A DNA stretch of 64,000 nucleotides, from contig OZ020489.1 of NCBI GenBank assembly GCA_963971405.1, positions 40,166,539-40,230,538 of the forward strand, read 5' to 3'. This document shows, piece by piece, positions 18,412-29,253 of this stretch (positions within the stretch are counted from its first letter, which is position 1; the number at the start of each line of letters is the position of its first letter). The translations under genes and the position numbers were made by a program. The notes under the pieces were generated by a model that did no database searches, was not told the origin of the DNA, and saw only the letters and a list, made by a program, of their open reading frames with translations. Source of the DNA: Psococerastis gibbosa (taxonomy: Eukaryota; Arthropoda; Insecta; Psocodea; Psocidae).

Positions 18412-18640
18412 AAATAACTAAATATATTTCTGTTAGATTATACAATACAAGTGTACAAGAAAATATAAAATAAAATCGTCAAAATATCGTCAAAATCAGG
18501 TATTTCTGTCATTGTCATTGTGCTAGTGCCTCAGTGACAGTGTAGAAAGCTTTCTCTAAGAGATGGTTTCTAAGCAATTTAGGGAAGTTAGAAGCATTTC
18601 TCGCCGCTCTCAGTTCAATCGGGAGTTTTCTAAGGTACGC
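18412..18640 (+). repeat. Long direct repeat, right copy
   Basis: Partner of 16945-17210, from AAATAAATAA..TATATTTCTGTTA to AGGGAAGTTAGAAGCATTTC, with several small indels. Confidence 0.75.
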
Positions 18641-18783
18641 AAAACCTTGTTGTATAGGATCCAGTCGCTCAAGCTTGGCTTACACGCTGGCCTTACAAGG
18701 TCTCCCCGTTGCCTCTAGTTGTATAGGTGTGAGTGTCCCCGTTTTCTTTACAATTTTTTGTTTTATCCCCCATACCTCAGGCT

Positions 18784-19165
18784 TTAAGATATGTAAAATT
18801 CATCTAAATATGTACAGACTGTCATGATTTTTAATGATTGGAAGTGAGAGCGACAACTGTCACGAGGTCCCAGTTTTAGCATGTAGCGCACTCCCCTCTT
18901 TTGGAGCGTGAGTACAGCGTCCATGTTCCCTCCCCAGGCCAATATGCCGTAGTTTATATGGCTCATTACAAGTGAGTGGTAGGCCTGGAGAGTAACCTCC
19001 GGAGGACACACAGAGCTAAGGCGCCTGACTACAAAAAGGCCACTATTTAGTTTTTTTAGTAGCTTAGCCACGTGTTTGTTCCAGTTTAAGTCCCTATCAA
19101 CTTGCATTCCTAAGAATCTGACGCTGTTGGTTGCACGGTGGCAGACAGACGAATTTGGAGGATTA
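18784..19165 (-). pseudogene. Jockey/CR1-type LINE RT C-terminal fragment
   Basis: Open minus-strand frame with VRFLGMQVDRDLNWNKHVAK, LLKKLNSGLFVVRRLSSVC, AYHSLVMSHINYGILAWGG and LQKRGVRYMLKLGPRDSCR. FLG...D..L.W..H+..L.KKL.S..+..R.L and S...YG...WGG are the thumb region following the RT domain in Jockey-like elements. The 5' boundary merges into a foldback (19166-19337). Truncated at both ends. Confidence 0.8.
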
Positions 19166-19337
19166 ATACTATTTAACAAATGGTTAGTTGGACTTACAGT
19201 GCCTGCTGTCATTAGAGGCAGAAAGCCTCATCTAACAATTAGGGCGGAGCCCATTGAAATTCATGGAAGTCAGTTCCCATCGAATGATTATTAACGCAGC
19301 ATGCAATGTAAGTCCAACTAACCCTTTGTTAAATAAT
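19166..19337. repeat. Inverted repeat (foldback) beside the LINE fragment
   Basis: ATTTAACAAATGGTTAGTTG followed by GACTTACA at the left pairs with TGTAAGTC, CAACTAACCCTTTGTTAAAT at the right; about 34-base arms with a loop of about 100 bases. Its left arm is in frame with the LINE reading. Confidence 0.65.
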
Positions 19338-20803
19338 ATTGCACCGTTGCAATTAGCCTTTACCAATTGATTGACGGATTGACATGCGTAGTATAGAGAT
19401 ATATAGGAGATGAGCTAATAATTTAGGGATCACTTATTGTCAGCTATACGGGCATATATATACATGATGGTGGCAATCATCCCCTAGCCACATGTTGACG
19501 CTGCCCTTCTGCCTGTGAACACATGAGCAGCTGAATCAACAACCTATCATAACTGACGACAGCTCCCCCCCCCCCCCCCATTGATATTCCTGCCTAGTAT
19601 CCATGATGATTGGCCGCAAATTGAACATTTGACTCTAATTAGATTGTCATGTGTTGACAATATGGTCTATTGGGTCAATATGAACATAGAGGGACTGACT
19701 GATTTACCTATATGCAAAAAAGGGATTGGACCGAGTCAATTTTAAATTCCCAATTGTTTTGAAATCTTCCCCTGATACGTCTGAAACTGTACCGGTAAAC
19801 TACAGTACTAAGAGTGTACGACCCATAGGTAAATTAATTAACTAAGCAAGTTAGTAAAATATTGGTTCATTTAAGTTTTTGGAAGGCTACCTAATGCATC
19901 ATAGGGTATTATTAATTTTTGTTTTGCAGTTTTTTCATCGTATCATTCTGTTATGTGAAATTTTAGTCCTCAATAATTTGTATGAAAAAGATACGGTACC
20001 AACAATTAAAAATACCGTATTATATGACACATGAAGAAGTCTTCTACAACTTAAATGAGCCAAATCTTTAATATACGTATTTCTTTTTTAATTAGATAAA
20101 AAAATAAGAAGTTTGTGAATACATCGGATTTTTGGGTACCAATTTTTTTCGGGATGTACACTCTTAACTTCTTCCCAGGGTTAAAAATGTAAACAAATTT
20201 TTTTTGCACTTTCCATTGTGAAATTAACTTGTTTACATTTTCTATAAATAATAAAAAATAAAAAATAATAAAGATTAAAAGTAATCGCCATTGCGTAGGC
20301 CTGCTGTAGAAGAAACGAGAAACGAGTGGCAGAAGGACGTGGTTGCAGTGAAAAAATTACTTAACGGACCAGCTAAAGTAAAATAAATGACGCTTATTTT
20401 AACGTATTAATTTCTCTCCACCCTTGTACATAAATATCCCTTCCTATGAAAATTTACAAATTTAGGACACCCGTGCCAGCGAACCGAAAATTTCACGACT
20501 CTCTTGCAAATTTTCTGTATGGAATTTATTTGTAGGCGCCCCCAAGGAAGGGTCCGGCGTGAATACTAAATAGAGAACGACAGGGGAATTAAATGGCTCG
20601 TAATAAAATGGGGGATACGTTTCGCTTTTTGAGGGGCAATTTTCATAATGAGCAAGTCAATTAAGTGGCGGAAAGTATGTATTATAAAGCAAACCAAGGG
20701 CAATTTTAATTGGAATGAAAATGAAAGAAACGCCTGGGTTCTTTTAAGTATTGAGTCGTTAAAATTTTGCGTTTTAGAGTGTGAAACCGGCTTTATTGTT
20801 ACT
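19338..20803. other. Unique or unclassified sequence
   Basis: C run at 19566-19579. GCACTTTCCATT..AAATTAACTTGTTTACATTTT at about 20208-20241 recurs near 34318-34352. 20535-20800 looks unique. No gene found. Confidence 0.4.
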
Positions 20804-20818
20804 GCTTAGAGGCTTATT

Positions 20819-21279
20819 ACCCTTATAAGACCAGTTGCAACATACGGATCGGAAACCTGGAATCTCACTGTAAACGATGCCAACAAACTACGTGTACTCG
20901 AAAGAAAGATAATAAGGAGGATATATGGACCCCTTTACGAGTACGGAGAATGGCGTATAAGAAACAACGCTGAAATCGACGCCGCTCTCAACGGAGAAGA
21001 CATAGTAAGGTTCATTAAAGCACAACGATTAAGGTGGCTGGGACACGTTGTAAGGACGTCTGAAGAACGCATGCCACGAAAAATGTACAAAGCAAGCATG
21101 ACGGGAAGGCGACTGCCAGGACGGCCAAGAAACCGCTGGAAGGACGAGTTAGAGAATGACCTTCGCGAGTTGGGAGTCTCCAGATGGTGGAGCGTTGTGC
21201 AAAACCGAGAAGAATGGAGGAGTGTTGTCGAGCAGGCCAAAGCCCACCAAGGGCTGTAGAGCCGGAAGAAGAAGAAGAA
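20819..21279 (+). pseudogene. 5'-truncated LINE insertion with target-site duplication
   Basis: Begins inside the C-terminal LINE region (LIRPVATYGSETW), continues VLERKIIRRIYGP, GEWRIRNNAEIDAAL, QRLRWLGHVVRTS, MTGRRLPGRPRNRW and EEWRSVVEQAK, stop TAG, then CCGGAAGAAGAAGAAGAA. The frame is open, and it is close to 6300-6983 in reverse. Flanks are GCTTAGAGGCTTATT at 20804-20818 and 21280-21294, a 15-bp target-site duplication, so this is a fairly recent target-primed insertion whose first-strand synthesis stopped early. Confidence 0.92.
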
Positions 21280-21489
21280 GCTTAGAGGCTTATTGTGCTA
21301 TATGAAAAAAATGATAGGTTACTTGCCACATGAAATTAAATGAAATTAAATGAAATGAAATGATATAATAGGCCATTATTACCACATACAGTACAATATA
21401 TAGATATAAAGATACAGTATGTGCTCGGCACCGTCAAAACTACAATTAGATCTACCATATACATAATATAAAAACATCAAGTCTAGACC

Positions 21490-21602
21490 GAAATTAGAGG
21501 ATATGGAAAAAACTGGGCTTGGCGGGATTCGAACCCACGATCTACGCCTAACCGGGGCGTCGTCTTAACCGTAGTTTTTTTCCATATCCTCTAATTTCGG
21601 TT
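21490..21602. mobile_element. tRNA-like foldback element (family B), copy 1
   Basis: Inverted ends CCGAAATTAGAGGATATGGA and TCCATATCCTCTAATTTCGG enclose CTTGGCGGGATTCGAACCCA, the reverse complement of a tRNA T-arm/B box. The tRNA-like part is shorter than at 37135-37189. Confidence 0.75.
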
Positions 21603-21684
21603 ATAACGAGGAGGTTACCTCTTCAACCAAAGTTAATTTAATGTCAGTGTTATATATACCATATAATACTACAATGTAATCAAG
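21603..21684. repeat. Half copy of the TACATTGTAGTATTAT MITE (family C)
   Basis: GAGGAGGTTACCTCTTCAAC, TTAATTTAATGTCAGTGTTA, ATATATACCATATAATAC, TACAATGTAA: identical to the right half of 37335-37467, joined directly to a family B element. Confidence 0.7.
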
Positions 21685-22326
21685 TCTAGACTATAACATT
21701 TTGGCTATTTACGAGTCAATATTTTTGAAAAACAATGAGAGAAAAGTCTATATCATCATCTGGGGTTTGTTTGTGGTATAAAAGATTATCCTAAAAATAA
21801 TTTTAGTATGACATTCTAATGTTTAATAAGTTTAACTAAATCTTTTCCCATTGGCTCTTTAAATTATCAGTGATAAGATTGGACTTTATATTTTAGCAAA
21901 AAGACTAGTTTTGATAAACAGGCGAAATTATTTTTGTCGAGTTCCTATATTCCAAGCCACAGTATGCAGTACGGCATAATGAGTATTTGTAGTAGGCCTA
22001 TTGGGTATTTGAGTATTATTTTATTAATTAATTAAAAACATAATGCAATCATTAAATACCAGAAGGGCCACACGAAGCGAAGGGAACTAGCGTCGTGGTC
22101 CTTAAAATTATTACAAAGAACATTACATTACATTACATTTTTTAGATCATCGAATCAAAATACATTTCAATTCAGAGAGTGGCATAATATATTATAAATT
22201 ACATTTTTTGTGATTCTTTTAAATTTTGGAAAACTATCAGTTTGATACTGTATCTTAATTTAATATAATACTGACATTAATAAACTAACTTATGTTTAAG
22301 TTTTAACCTTCTCGTTAAATAAGCTA

Positions 22327-22462
22327 AATTAGAGGATTTGGAAAAAATTGGACTTGGCGAGCAGCGAATTCACGATCTATCCGGGGTAACCACTGGATAG
22401 ACTGTAGATTATGGATTCAAATCCCGACAAGTCCAGTTTTTTCCAATTTATCTCATTTCGGG
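22327..22462. mobile_element. tRNA-like foldback element (family B), copy 2
   Basis: TTAGAGGATTTGGAAAAAAT..GGACTTGGCG at the left, and GGATTCAAATCCCGACAAGT..CCAGTTTTTTCCAA at the right. The tRNA-like centre is diverged, and a second palindrome in the middle surrounds ATCCGGGG. Confidence 0.6.
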
Positions 22463-22496
22463 AAATCCCTAGAATTCAGAGAGGGGTTGGTGGATA

Positions 22497-22637
22497 GACA
22501 GACAGACCGACAGACAGATATTTCATAAAAACAATTTTTTTGGATCCTGCGACCGCAAAACATGTGAATCCACTATAATCTCGAAATCGTCAATTTTCTA
22601 CCATCACAAAGCTTTCCTTATATGTACATATAAACAG
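22497..22637 (+). repeat. 3' part of the poly(G)/GGAAAGC family
   Basis: CAGACAGAC repeats, ATTTCATAAAAACA..TTTTTTTGGATCC, ATCACAAAGCTTTCCTTATA and GGAAAGCA, in the same order as the end of 29254-30109. Diverged. Confidence 0.65.
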
Positions 22638-22877
22638 GAAAGCAAAAACACAGTGGCACGAGCACCCATTGATGATCAAGGCCTTTGTAAAGAATCTTCC
22701 TCTTGGCTACAGCTTCATTTGGAATGGTCAGAAACATTCCTGGCAGCCGCGTTTTCTCGTTCTACCAATGATGTTAGTTTAATTCATTATTTTATTCTTC
22801 TTAGGTTTGGCAGTCCGCACTGTCCCCTTTTGCTAATTGTAACCTGAGGTTTCCCATTGTGTCCCTCTGATTACAAT

Positions 22878-23107
22878 TAAATAAATAATTAATATTGACT
22901 TTTGGTTCTATTACTAAGCCAACCTAGTGGCGTTAGGGCTATAAAGCCCTCTCTTACACTCAACTAGGAAAGCCCGGGACCGCCTGCTTTACATGCCCTC
23001 CGAAGCATGGCCAGAAAATGTAGCAAGTGTCTGGCTCGAACCAACAACCTTTTGGGTAAAAATTCGAAGTCTGTACCACTACTGTACATGTCCAGACACC
23101 TTTCCTT
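22878..23107 (-). mobile_element. tRNA-derived SINE (family A), near full length
   Basis: In minus sense: a head GTACAGTAGTGGTACAGACT (A-box-like), a degenerate B-box region GGTTGTTGGTTCGAGCCA, then GGCCATGCTTCGGAGGGCAT, GGGCTTTCCTAGTTGAGTGT, CTAGGTTGGCTTAGTAATAG and an ATTTATT tail. The body matches about eleven other copies in the window. Non-coding; it depends on a LINE for movement (family knowledge). Confidence 0.85.
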
Positions 23108-23298
23108 GGTCAGGAAGCCGCTGTGGGAGCCCTGGACCAAGTCTTGGACTTAGTCAATACATACGTGTAGCTGAAGAGGGTGTGTCAGGATCGAGGGGAG
23201 TGGAGGCATCGATGCCACATGTTGCTGCCGACCAGCCAGCCGGCTGTAACTTGAAGATAATATTTGCTGATCATGGTATATATATATATTTTTTTGCT

Positions 23299-23355
23299 TT
23301 CCAATTTATACGTAGTATAAGGAAAGCTTTGTGACGGTCGAAATTTTTTAAATTG
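23299..23355 (-). repeat. Terminal fragment of the poly(G)/GGAAAGC family
   Basis: GCTTTCCAATTTATACGTAG..AAGGAAAGCTTTGTGACGG, the inverse of the family's 3' terminal hairpin; very similar to 1463-1530. Confidence 0.65.
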
Positions 23356-24104
23356 GTTTTAGGGCGACTGCAAGTTAGGGCTTGCTTATACGCCCACCGA
23401 GCCAATTGGTGTTTCGATTGAATATATTAATATATCAATGGGTTACACTGCCCTTGTAAGATCTTCAGTTCTTCTTCATTAGCTAAGCTTCCTCTTCTTC
23501 TTTGATTGGATGTATTTTATATTAATATAAAAGGTTACACTGTCCTTGTAAGATCTTTAGTTCCTCTTCATTTGCTAAGCCGTTTAAGTTGCACTGAATG
23601 AAGCGAGCCATCAATATTCTTCGTCACCTTCCACCCTTCCACCCCCAGCAAGGGCAATTGCCATTTCGATTTCAGTGTCTGTTGTGTTTTGACTGGAATT
23701 TCCCCCGATGTTTTTGCTGATCTTTTGCCTTTTGTTCAAAACTCGACGTACGTTTTTCCTCGGACTTACCAGCTTGGTGTCTATATTATAAAACTTACCT
23801 ATCAACGGCTATGGCTAGAAGATGAAGAATGGAAGCGGTACAGCAGAGAACGTCGCTGGAAGTCCATATGATGCATAGTTCTGGTCCTAGGCTCCACCCT
23901 CTATTTATCTGAAACATAAAGTAAAACTTATTGTTATATTTACTTCAGAAAATATTGTTGAGTTGGCAGCGAGCCAATCGCCTTCCACCCCTTAGTATAA
24001 ACCAATTTACCAAAACAGTTGTTACGTATTTTCAATTACATTTTAATTTTTTGTCTTTTCCACTCTTTCCACTTTTGTGTTGATTAACGCCTTTTTTCAT
24101 GTCC
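23356..24104. other. Unclassified; short local repeat
   Basis: A segment at 23430-23480 (TTACACTG.CCTTGTAAGATCT, CTTCATTAGCTAAGC) recurs at 23530-23582, so part of this is a local duplication. No gene seen. Confidence 0.4.
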
Positions 24105-24300
24105 CTCTTCTAGCGAAGATGGCGATCATCATGGCAACTTGGGCTTTAGCTCACCCTAGGGAAAAAAATCAATCATAAGTGACTTGCAAGAAACCGGGCT
24201 CACAAGGGAGGACGCTCAAAACATAACAGTCTGGAGACGCCGCAGCTCTGCCGCAGCTCGGTAGCCTGCCCTCCAAGAAGAAATGGCACGGAAAAAGTAA
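24105..24300 (+). pseudogene. LINE end fragments (two lineages)
   Basis: 24110-24145 in minus sense ends TTGCCATGATGATCGCCATC, the IAMMIA end of the lineage at 47868-48140. 24170-24270 in plus sense reads SDLQETGLTREDAQNITVWR with RRSSAAAR, the EDAQN..VWRR end seen at 10180-10252. Both are very short. Confidence 0.55.
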
Positions 24301-24311
24301 AAGTAAATATT

Positions 24312-24517
24312 TCCTTTGATAAATAAATAAATAAGAACTTTTTTGTTCTATTATTAAGCCAACCTAGCCCTCTCTTATACTCAACTAGGTAGGCCCGGGA
24401 CCGTCTGCTTTACATGCCCTCCGAAGCATGGCCAGAAAATGTAGCCGGTGTGGGATTCGAACCAACAACCTTTCGGTTGAAAGTCAGAGTCCGTACCACT
24501 ACACTACATGCCCTGAT
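24312..24517 (-). mobile_element. tRNA-derived SINE (family A)
   Basis: Minus-sense head GTAGTGTAGTGGTACGGACT, B box GTTGGTTCGAATCCCACAC, body GGCCATGCTTCGGAGGGCAT, tail ATTTATTTATT. It lacks about 20 bases between GCTTAGGTTG and the CCTCTC block compared with other copies. Confidence 0.85.
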
Positions 24518-25065
24518 GGCAATTCCCCTCTGCTTGTGCCCACTTTCGACAATACTCAGCTTATGGTGCGATCTAATCTATTTTATTATCGTTGTTCCAG
24601 ATCAAATTAATATCTTGCGAACCATTTCAAAGAAACGAGTATTATAATTGCAATTATAATGTCACTGCTGGGGTGACTTTAATTAAAAATACAATAAAAT
24701 ATTGCTAAACAACCAAATCCTTATGATGATGCTTGGTAAGCTGAAGATTCAAGCTGAGCTTTTGAAAGAGCCCGCTCATCGCTGCCAAGTTTTATCAAGA
24801 GGTGGGGGGGGGGGGAAGGGGTGGCAACTAAGTTTTTAATATTTTAATTTAACATAAGTTAACCAGTCATAAATCAGCACAAGCCAACCCATTTATCTTG
24901 CTTATTCTCAGCAGCACTTCTTATTGCAACTTTACAATATTGTGGAATTGTGGGCTTTTAATGTTTACTTTAAATTTAATAGCAATGTAAATGTAATTTA
25001 AAAATGTAATACCAGACTGCACCTAGCCCGATTAGTATTTAACAAAAAGTTGGAAATACGCGAGG
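24518..25065. other. Unclassified; G run at about 24803
   Basis: No recognisable gene or shared repeat. Confidence 0.4.
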
Positions 25066-25207
25066 TTAATAAATAAATAAATAAATATTGACTTTTTGTT
25101 CTATTACTAAGCTAACCTAGCGGAGTTAACCCTTTCTTACACTCAACTAGGAAGACCCGGGACCGCCTGCTTTACATGTCCTCCGAAGCATAGCCAGAAA
25201 ATGTAGT
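25066..25207 (-). mobile_element. tRNA-derived SINE (family A), head missing
   Basis: The body and the ATTTATT tail are present; it ends at ACATTTTCTGGC in minus sense without the A and B boxes. Confidence 0.8.
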
Positions 25208-25379
25208 AGGTGTGTGTACTAATATCATCGACATACATAACTTATATTAGGAAATTGCTGATTAAAACACAAGCTGGAAGAATGCAAATTAATTGTTTTA
25301 TGGCTGTAAGACGGGGAAAAATACAAGAAGTTGTTCTTCTCCTTCGAATGCCTCATCATGTTTAATTGACCAAGAAGAA

Positions 25380-25520
25380 AAAAAGTGTTGTCATCCACAA
25401 TTTTAGAAAGTATGGCTTCTTGTCAGCCACACATGTTCCAGCTTATTACAGCTAGTCGGTTCTTCTTTTCCTTCTTCTATCGAGGATCGGCGATCATCAT
25501 GGCAATTGTAAACGCACTTA
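25380..25520 (-). repeat. 3' end of the IAMMIAN LINE lineage with (GAA)n
   Basis: In minus sense CAATTGCCATGATGATCGCC precedes GATCCTCGATAGAAGAAGG and GAAAAGAAGAA; the flank GTATGGCTTCTTGTCAGCCA is also present at 45620-45660 in the opposite orientation, so the whole block is a dispersed repeat. Confidence 0.5.
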
Positions 25521-25799
25521 GATACCATACTTCGGTCTCACCAGAAGGAAGTCAAGTATGTAGAGTATGGAATGTACTTAGTCATGGTGACTATACTAGA
25601 GCATTGTAATGAAGTGGTTTCCCTATCCCTTCTGCATCTTTATGCCGTTGACTCTTTATTGAGTTCTTCCGAATTTATTTTGACTGTAATTAGCTTATGA
25701 GGAGAATCTCCAAGCCAAATCTCAGTCACCGCTTTTGGCTGCTTCATTGGTAAAGCTGCGGATGCCCTTGTCACCCGCTTGGCTCTGCCTCTAAACCGA

Positions 25800-25971
25800 C
25801 TTTCAATTGTAATCTTACTCTTATCTACTCTTTTCTCGGGCGCCCTGGTCGGTGGACGCCTTCTATTGTTCCCTCTATGATGCAGCTTACGAAGTACTCG
25901 TGTCGATGCAAATGTCCAATCCAGTGAACTCTTCTTTACTTATCGATGCAACGAGAGTTTTTATTTCGCTT
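25800..25971 (-). pseudogene. LINE C-terminal fragment (GHL.RHE lineage) cut by a SINE
   Basis: Minus-strand reading WIGHLHRHEYFVSCIIEGTI, EGVHRPGRPRK parallels FMGHLIRHESLLNTIVEGSV at 32290-32755. The SINE at 25985-26224 is inserted in it, with a duplicated target site. Frame breaks are present. Confidence 0.65.
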
Positions 25972-25984
25972 ACTCCTGTCTCTG

Positions 25985-26224
25985 CCGGCCGCCATACCAA
26001 GTTGAATCCAGCGGGCCAGAGCAGGTTCAAAGCTGCAGATAAATTGGTCGTGTGCACATTGCCGGTAGGGAACCATGGTAGGACTTGTCCTGGTCACCTC
26101 CGAACTAATCGTGTGACTTGACTGAGTTTCCCAAGTGGTTCGGAATCCACTATAATCAGGAGGTCCACTGGAGTCCTATGGGCCCTCACCGTGGCCTGGG
26201 ACTGTGTCAAACCATACTACTACT
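25985..26224 (+). mobile_element. SINE with LINE-like 3' tail (family I), copy 1
   Basis: Runs from CCGGCCGCCATACCAAGTTG through GGTTCAAAGCTGCAG, GGTAGGACTTGTCCTGGTCA, TCGGAATCCACTATAATCAG to ATGGGCCCTCACCGTGGCCT and (CTA)n. Target duplication ACTCYTGTCTCTG at 25972-25984 and 26225-26237 (12 of 13 identical). The last 45 bases match the 3' end of the RNase H LINE at 52870-52930. I see no convincing A and B boxes, so the origin of the head is unknown. Confidence 0.8.
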
Positions 26225-26261
26225 ACTCTTGTCTCTGGTAAAAACGTCCTCATTTGTTGTT

Positions 26262-26473
26262 TTTTTGTGTCTTTTTGTTCTATTACTAAGCCAACCTAGC
26301 GGAGTTAGGGCTGTAAAGCCCTCTCTTACACTCAACTAGGAAGGCCCGGGACCGCCTGCTTTACATGCCCTCCGAAGCATGGCCAGAAAATGTAGGAAGT
26401 GTAGGACTCGAACCAACAACCTTTCGGGTGAGAGTCAGAGTTCGCACCACTAGGCCTACTCTACATGTCCTGA
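26262..26473 (-). mobile_element. tRNA-derived SINE (family A)
   Basis: Near-full copy in minus sense: head TAGAGTAGGCCTAGTGGTGC, B box GTTGGTTCGAGTCCTACAC, body and AGGTTGGCTTAGTAATAGAA. The ATTT tail is short here. Confidence 0.85.
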
Positions 26474-27177
26474 CATGGGTTACTTTGTAATTGTGTAACA
26501 CTTAATTAATCTTTAGACTTTAGAGTCAATGTAACGTCTAATAAACCCAATTTAAAGAATTAAAAAATTGCTTACAAACAGTCAGCACTGCAGCTAAGCA
26601 ATTGCAAGACCCAACCCTATACCAATCATCGTCATAAATAAACTCGGTAAGGAAACCCACAGAAGCGCCGCCCTGCATTGTAAGATGACGGTACCGTGCA
26701 GTATTCAATATTAATTACCGCAACTTTACAAGCAGTAAGAGGCAAAGTCACAAAATCATCTTAATTAAAAAAGGCGATAATCGGGGTTAATGACTCGCGC
26801 GCTCTCTGTCGGGAACAGGAGCAAAGGTCTCGCAAAAAGTCGGCAATACCTGTCTCAAGAAAAACTGGAGGGGATTTCGGAGGAGTGGAGGGGGGGACTC
26901 CTTGCGTGTAAGCTCAAGAGGAGCGCTAATTGACTGTCGCTTTCGGCCCTTTTTGCCTTCCACTCCTCATCTTTTTACGTTGCATGCAATTAACAACTGT
27001 GGCCGTAAGAAATAGCGGAAGTTTGTGTTTGGAGGTAGAAACAGGAATTTCTGTTCGTATGAAATATATGTGGGAATGCTAGTAAAAAGTTCTGTGCTGG
27101 ATTTGAGTATTTCTTCTGCGGCAACGGTCACAACAGGTTGAATCCACCAGAACAGAGACTGTTCCGGGCAAAGAAAA
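26474..27177. other. Low-copy island, no gene seen
   Basis: 26580-27060 shares nothing with the rest of the window and is higher in GC than its surroundings. No open frame of note; it could be conserved non-coding sequence or simply unique. Confidence 0.35.
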
Positions 27178-27340
27178 GGGAAATAAAGAGAGAAAGAGAG
27201 AGAGAGAGAGAAAAAGAGAGAAAGAGAAAAAGAGAGAGAGAAAAAAGAGAGAGAGAGTAAAAAAAAGAGAAAGAAAAAGAAAAAAAGAGAGAGGCAAAGA
27301 TAGAGGCAGAGAGAGAGAGAAAGATAGAGAGAGGCAGAGA
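27178..27340. repeat. (GA)n/(GAAA)n microsatellite
   Basis: About 160 bases of GAGAGAAAGAGAGAGA-type sequence with scattered variation. The Ser/Leu/Phe-rich minus-strand reading over it is an artefact of the repeat. Confidence 0.95.
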
Positions 27341-28639
27341 CTTTCTTGGTACTAAATCACTGTAGGATCACACGCCTAGGCTGCTTTACAAGTAAGTTAA
27401 ACGTAATCAAAGTTAGATTTGTCAGACTGGCGTCGAATATTACTTCCTCGGTCATCATTTCAGCCGTAATGAACATAAAGTCCCATTCACGTCTCGGCGT
27501 CCATACAACTCTACTTGTTTTAACCCCTTTTGATGGGTTAAGCCCGGCTGCTGAAGACCCCCCCTCAGTGATTAATAGCTATACAGCCGGAATGTATTTG
27601 TATAAGTTTGTGAGGGGGGGGGGGTTTGCTGGTGACATCGTTTGGGAGCCAACTCCAATTCAGATGTCCTGGAAGAAATTTCATAACATCAGGGCATCTA
27701 CAATGTTGGTAGCAGGCCCGTAACCAGGATTTTTTATTGGAGGGGGGGGGGGGCTGCGATCTATATAGTAAGCAGTAAAAGGGAACTGCAATTCCTTGGA
27801 ATAATTTGGGGTACGATGTGATATTAATTTTTTGTTGTCTTGTAAGAAGGAAAATTTTAACATCACTTGTTACATTTCAATTACATTTCAAATACCAACC
27901 GATTTTAAGCAGTTATGATTTTATGAGTTATACCATTTACTTCACAATTTCACTCAAGCTTGATGTGTATCCGTCTAGCATCAACTAAATTCATAGAAAT
28001 AAATTAACTCCATTGCAATATAACAATCTACCTCAAAATCAGATCATTGCCGAAGGATTTTTTCAAGGCCAAAAAAAGAAGGAAAAAATACTTTTGAATC
28101 TGATTTTGAATTGATGAACCAAGAAAGATCCTGTAACGTCTTTTTAATGACTGGTTATAGCCAGGAGGCAAGAGGCCCAAAAAAGTTAAAAAAAATATTA
28201 TTGTCAGGAAACGAATGTCCTATATAGAACTCTAAACCAAACCGGTATTTTTATCGTAGAAAGTGTAAAATTTATGATTTAAGAGACTTTTTGGTGGCAG
28301 CATGGTATATTTTTTCCTGGGTGTTTTTGATGAATGTTACAAGAAATGAAGTCATTTCTCACCGCATTTCGTTTCCTGCCGTTTTTGCCGCGCCATTTTA
28401 ATTTCTTTTCGTTCTCTGTGAATCTCGTCTCTTGAACGTGTAACTGCCATGCCCCTTTTATGTTTTTAGTCTTCAACGTGATCGCTAATTTTAACACATA
28501 ATTTAACCATTAACCTACATCTACGAGTAAGGATACAGGCGGCAAGAGGTCGGGGGGGGGGGGCAGAATAATGAATAATAATAAAACTGTTCATTATTAG
28601 TCTATATAGGTACAGTGGAAAAAAAGTCCCTAGATTTTA
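27341..28639. other. Unclassified; several G runs
   Basis: G runs at 27614, 27742 and 28552. GTAACCAGGATTTTTTATTG before the G run at 27742 recalls the GTAGCCAGGATTTTTTTTC end of 56588-56777. No gene recognised. Confidence 0.4.
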
Positions 28640-29253
28640 AAAGAACCGGTCCGAGTTTACTCGAACACATGCTTTCCAATTTATCAAAATTAGTAGATAG
28701 AGAAAATGAGTAATTTAATGGTAAATAATTTTCCTATGGTTACATTTCCGATGTCTCGGGGGGGGGGGGGGGGGGGTAGAATAACCTGACGTCACTGGAG
28801 GTGAGGTAAATTCTAGATAGGTCAGACCAACACATTACCATACAGCAATACTGGCAGGGCACGCTATGCATTTGAGCGTGAATTTTCTATCATTAAAAAA
28901 AAAAAAAACATTTTTTTGTACAAAACCAAACACTTTTCTGGGAAAGCCACCTGTCCGGTTTCGTTAGTCAATTTAACACCTAAAACACACCTGAAAGTAG
29001 AAATCATCGATAGAAAGGTTTCGCAGAAAAATTATTTTTCATGAAAATTTAGTCATTTTTATATTATTACCCCCAGAAGCAAACTATCAAGGGGCAAGCG
29101 ACCCCCCGCATTTTATCAACATTAATAACAACTACAATATATGTGAATTTAAAATAAATCGTTGGAGCCGTTTTCGAGAAATAAATTTTTTAGACGATTT
29201 TTTTGGAGTTTTTTGAGAATAAAACCCCTCCAAATTGAGTTAGCCCCAAATTA
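28640..29253 (+). mobile_element. Poly(G)/GGAAAGC family, copy F1 (3'-truncated)
   Basis: Starts AAGAACCGGTCCGAGTTTAC, then CTCGAACA and TGCTTTCCAATTTATCAAAA; includes a run of 19 G at 28758-28776, CTGACGTCACTGGAGGTGAG, CACACCTGAAAGTAGAAATC and GCAAACTATCAAGGGGCAAG. It stops where copy F2 begins, after TTAGCCCCAAATTAA. Non-coding. Confidence 0.85.

Noticed and set aside
27079-27297. 72-residue minus-strand frame rich in Ser, Leu and Phe, like a membrane peptide
   Set aside because: It is a direct translation of the GA microsatellite at 27178-27340.
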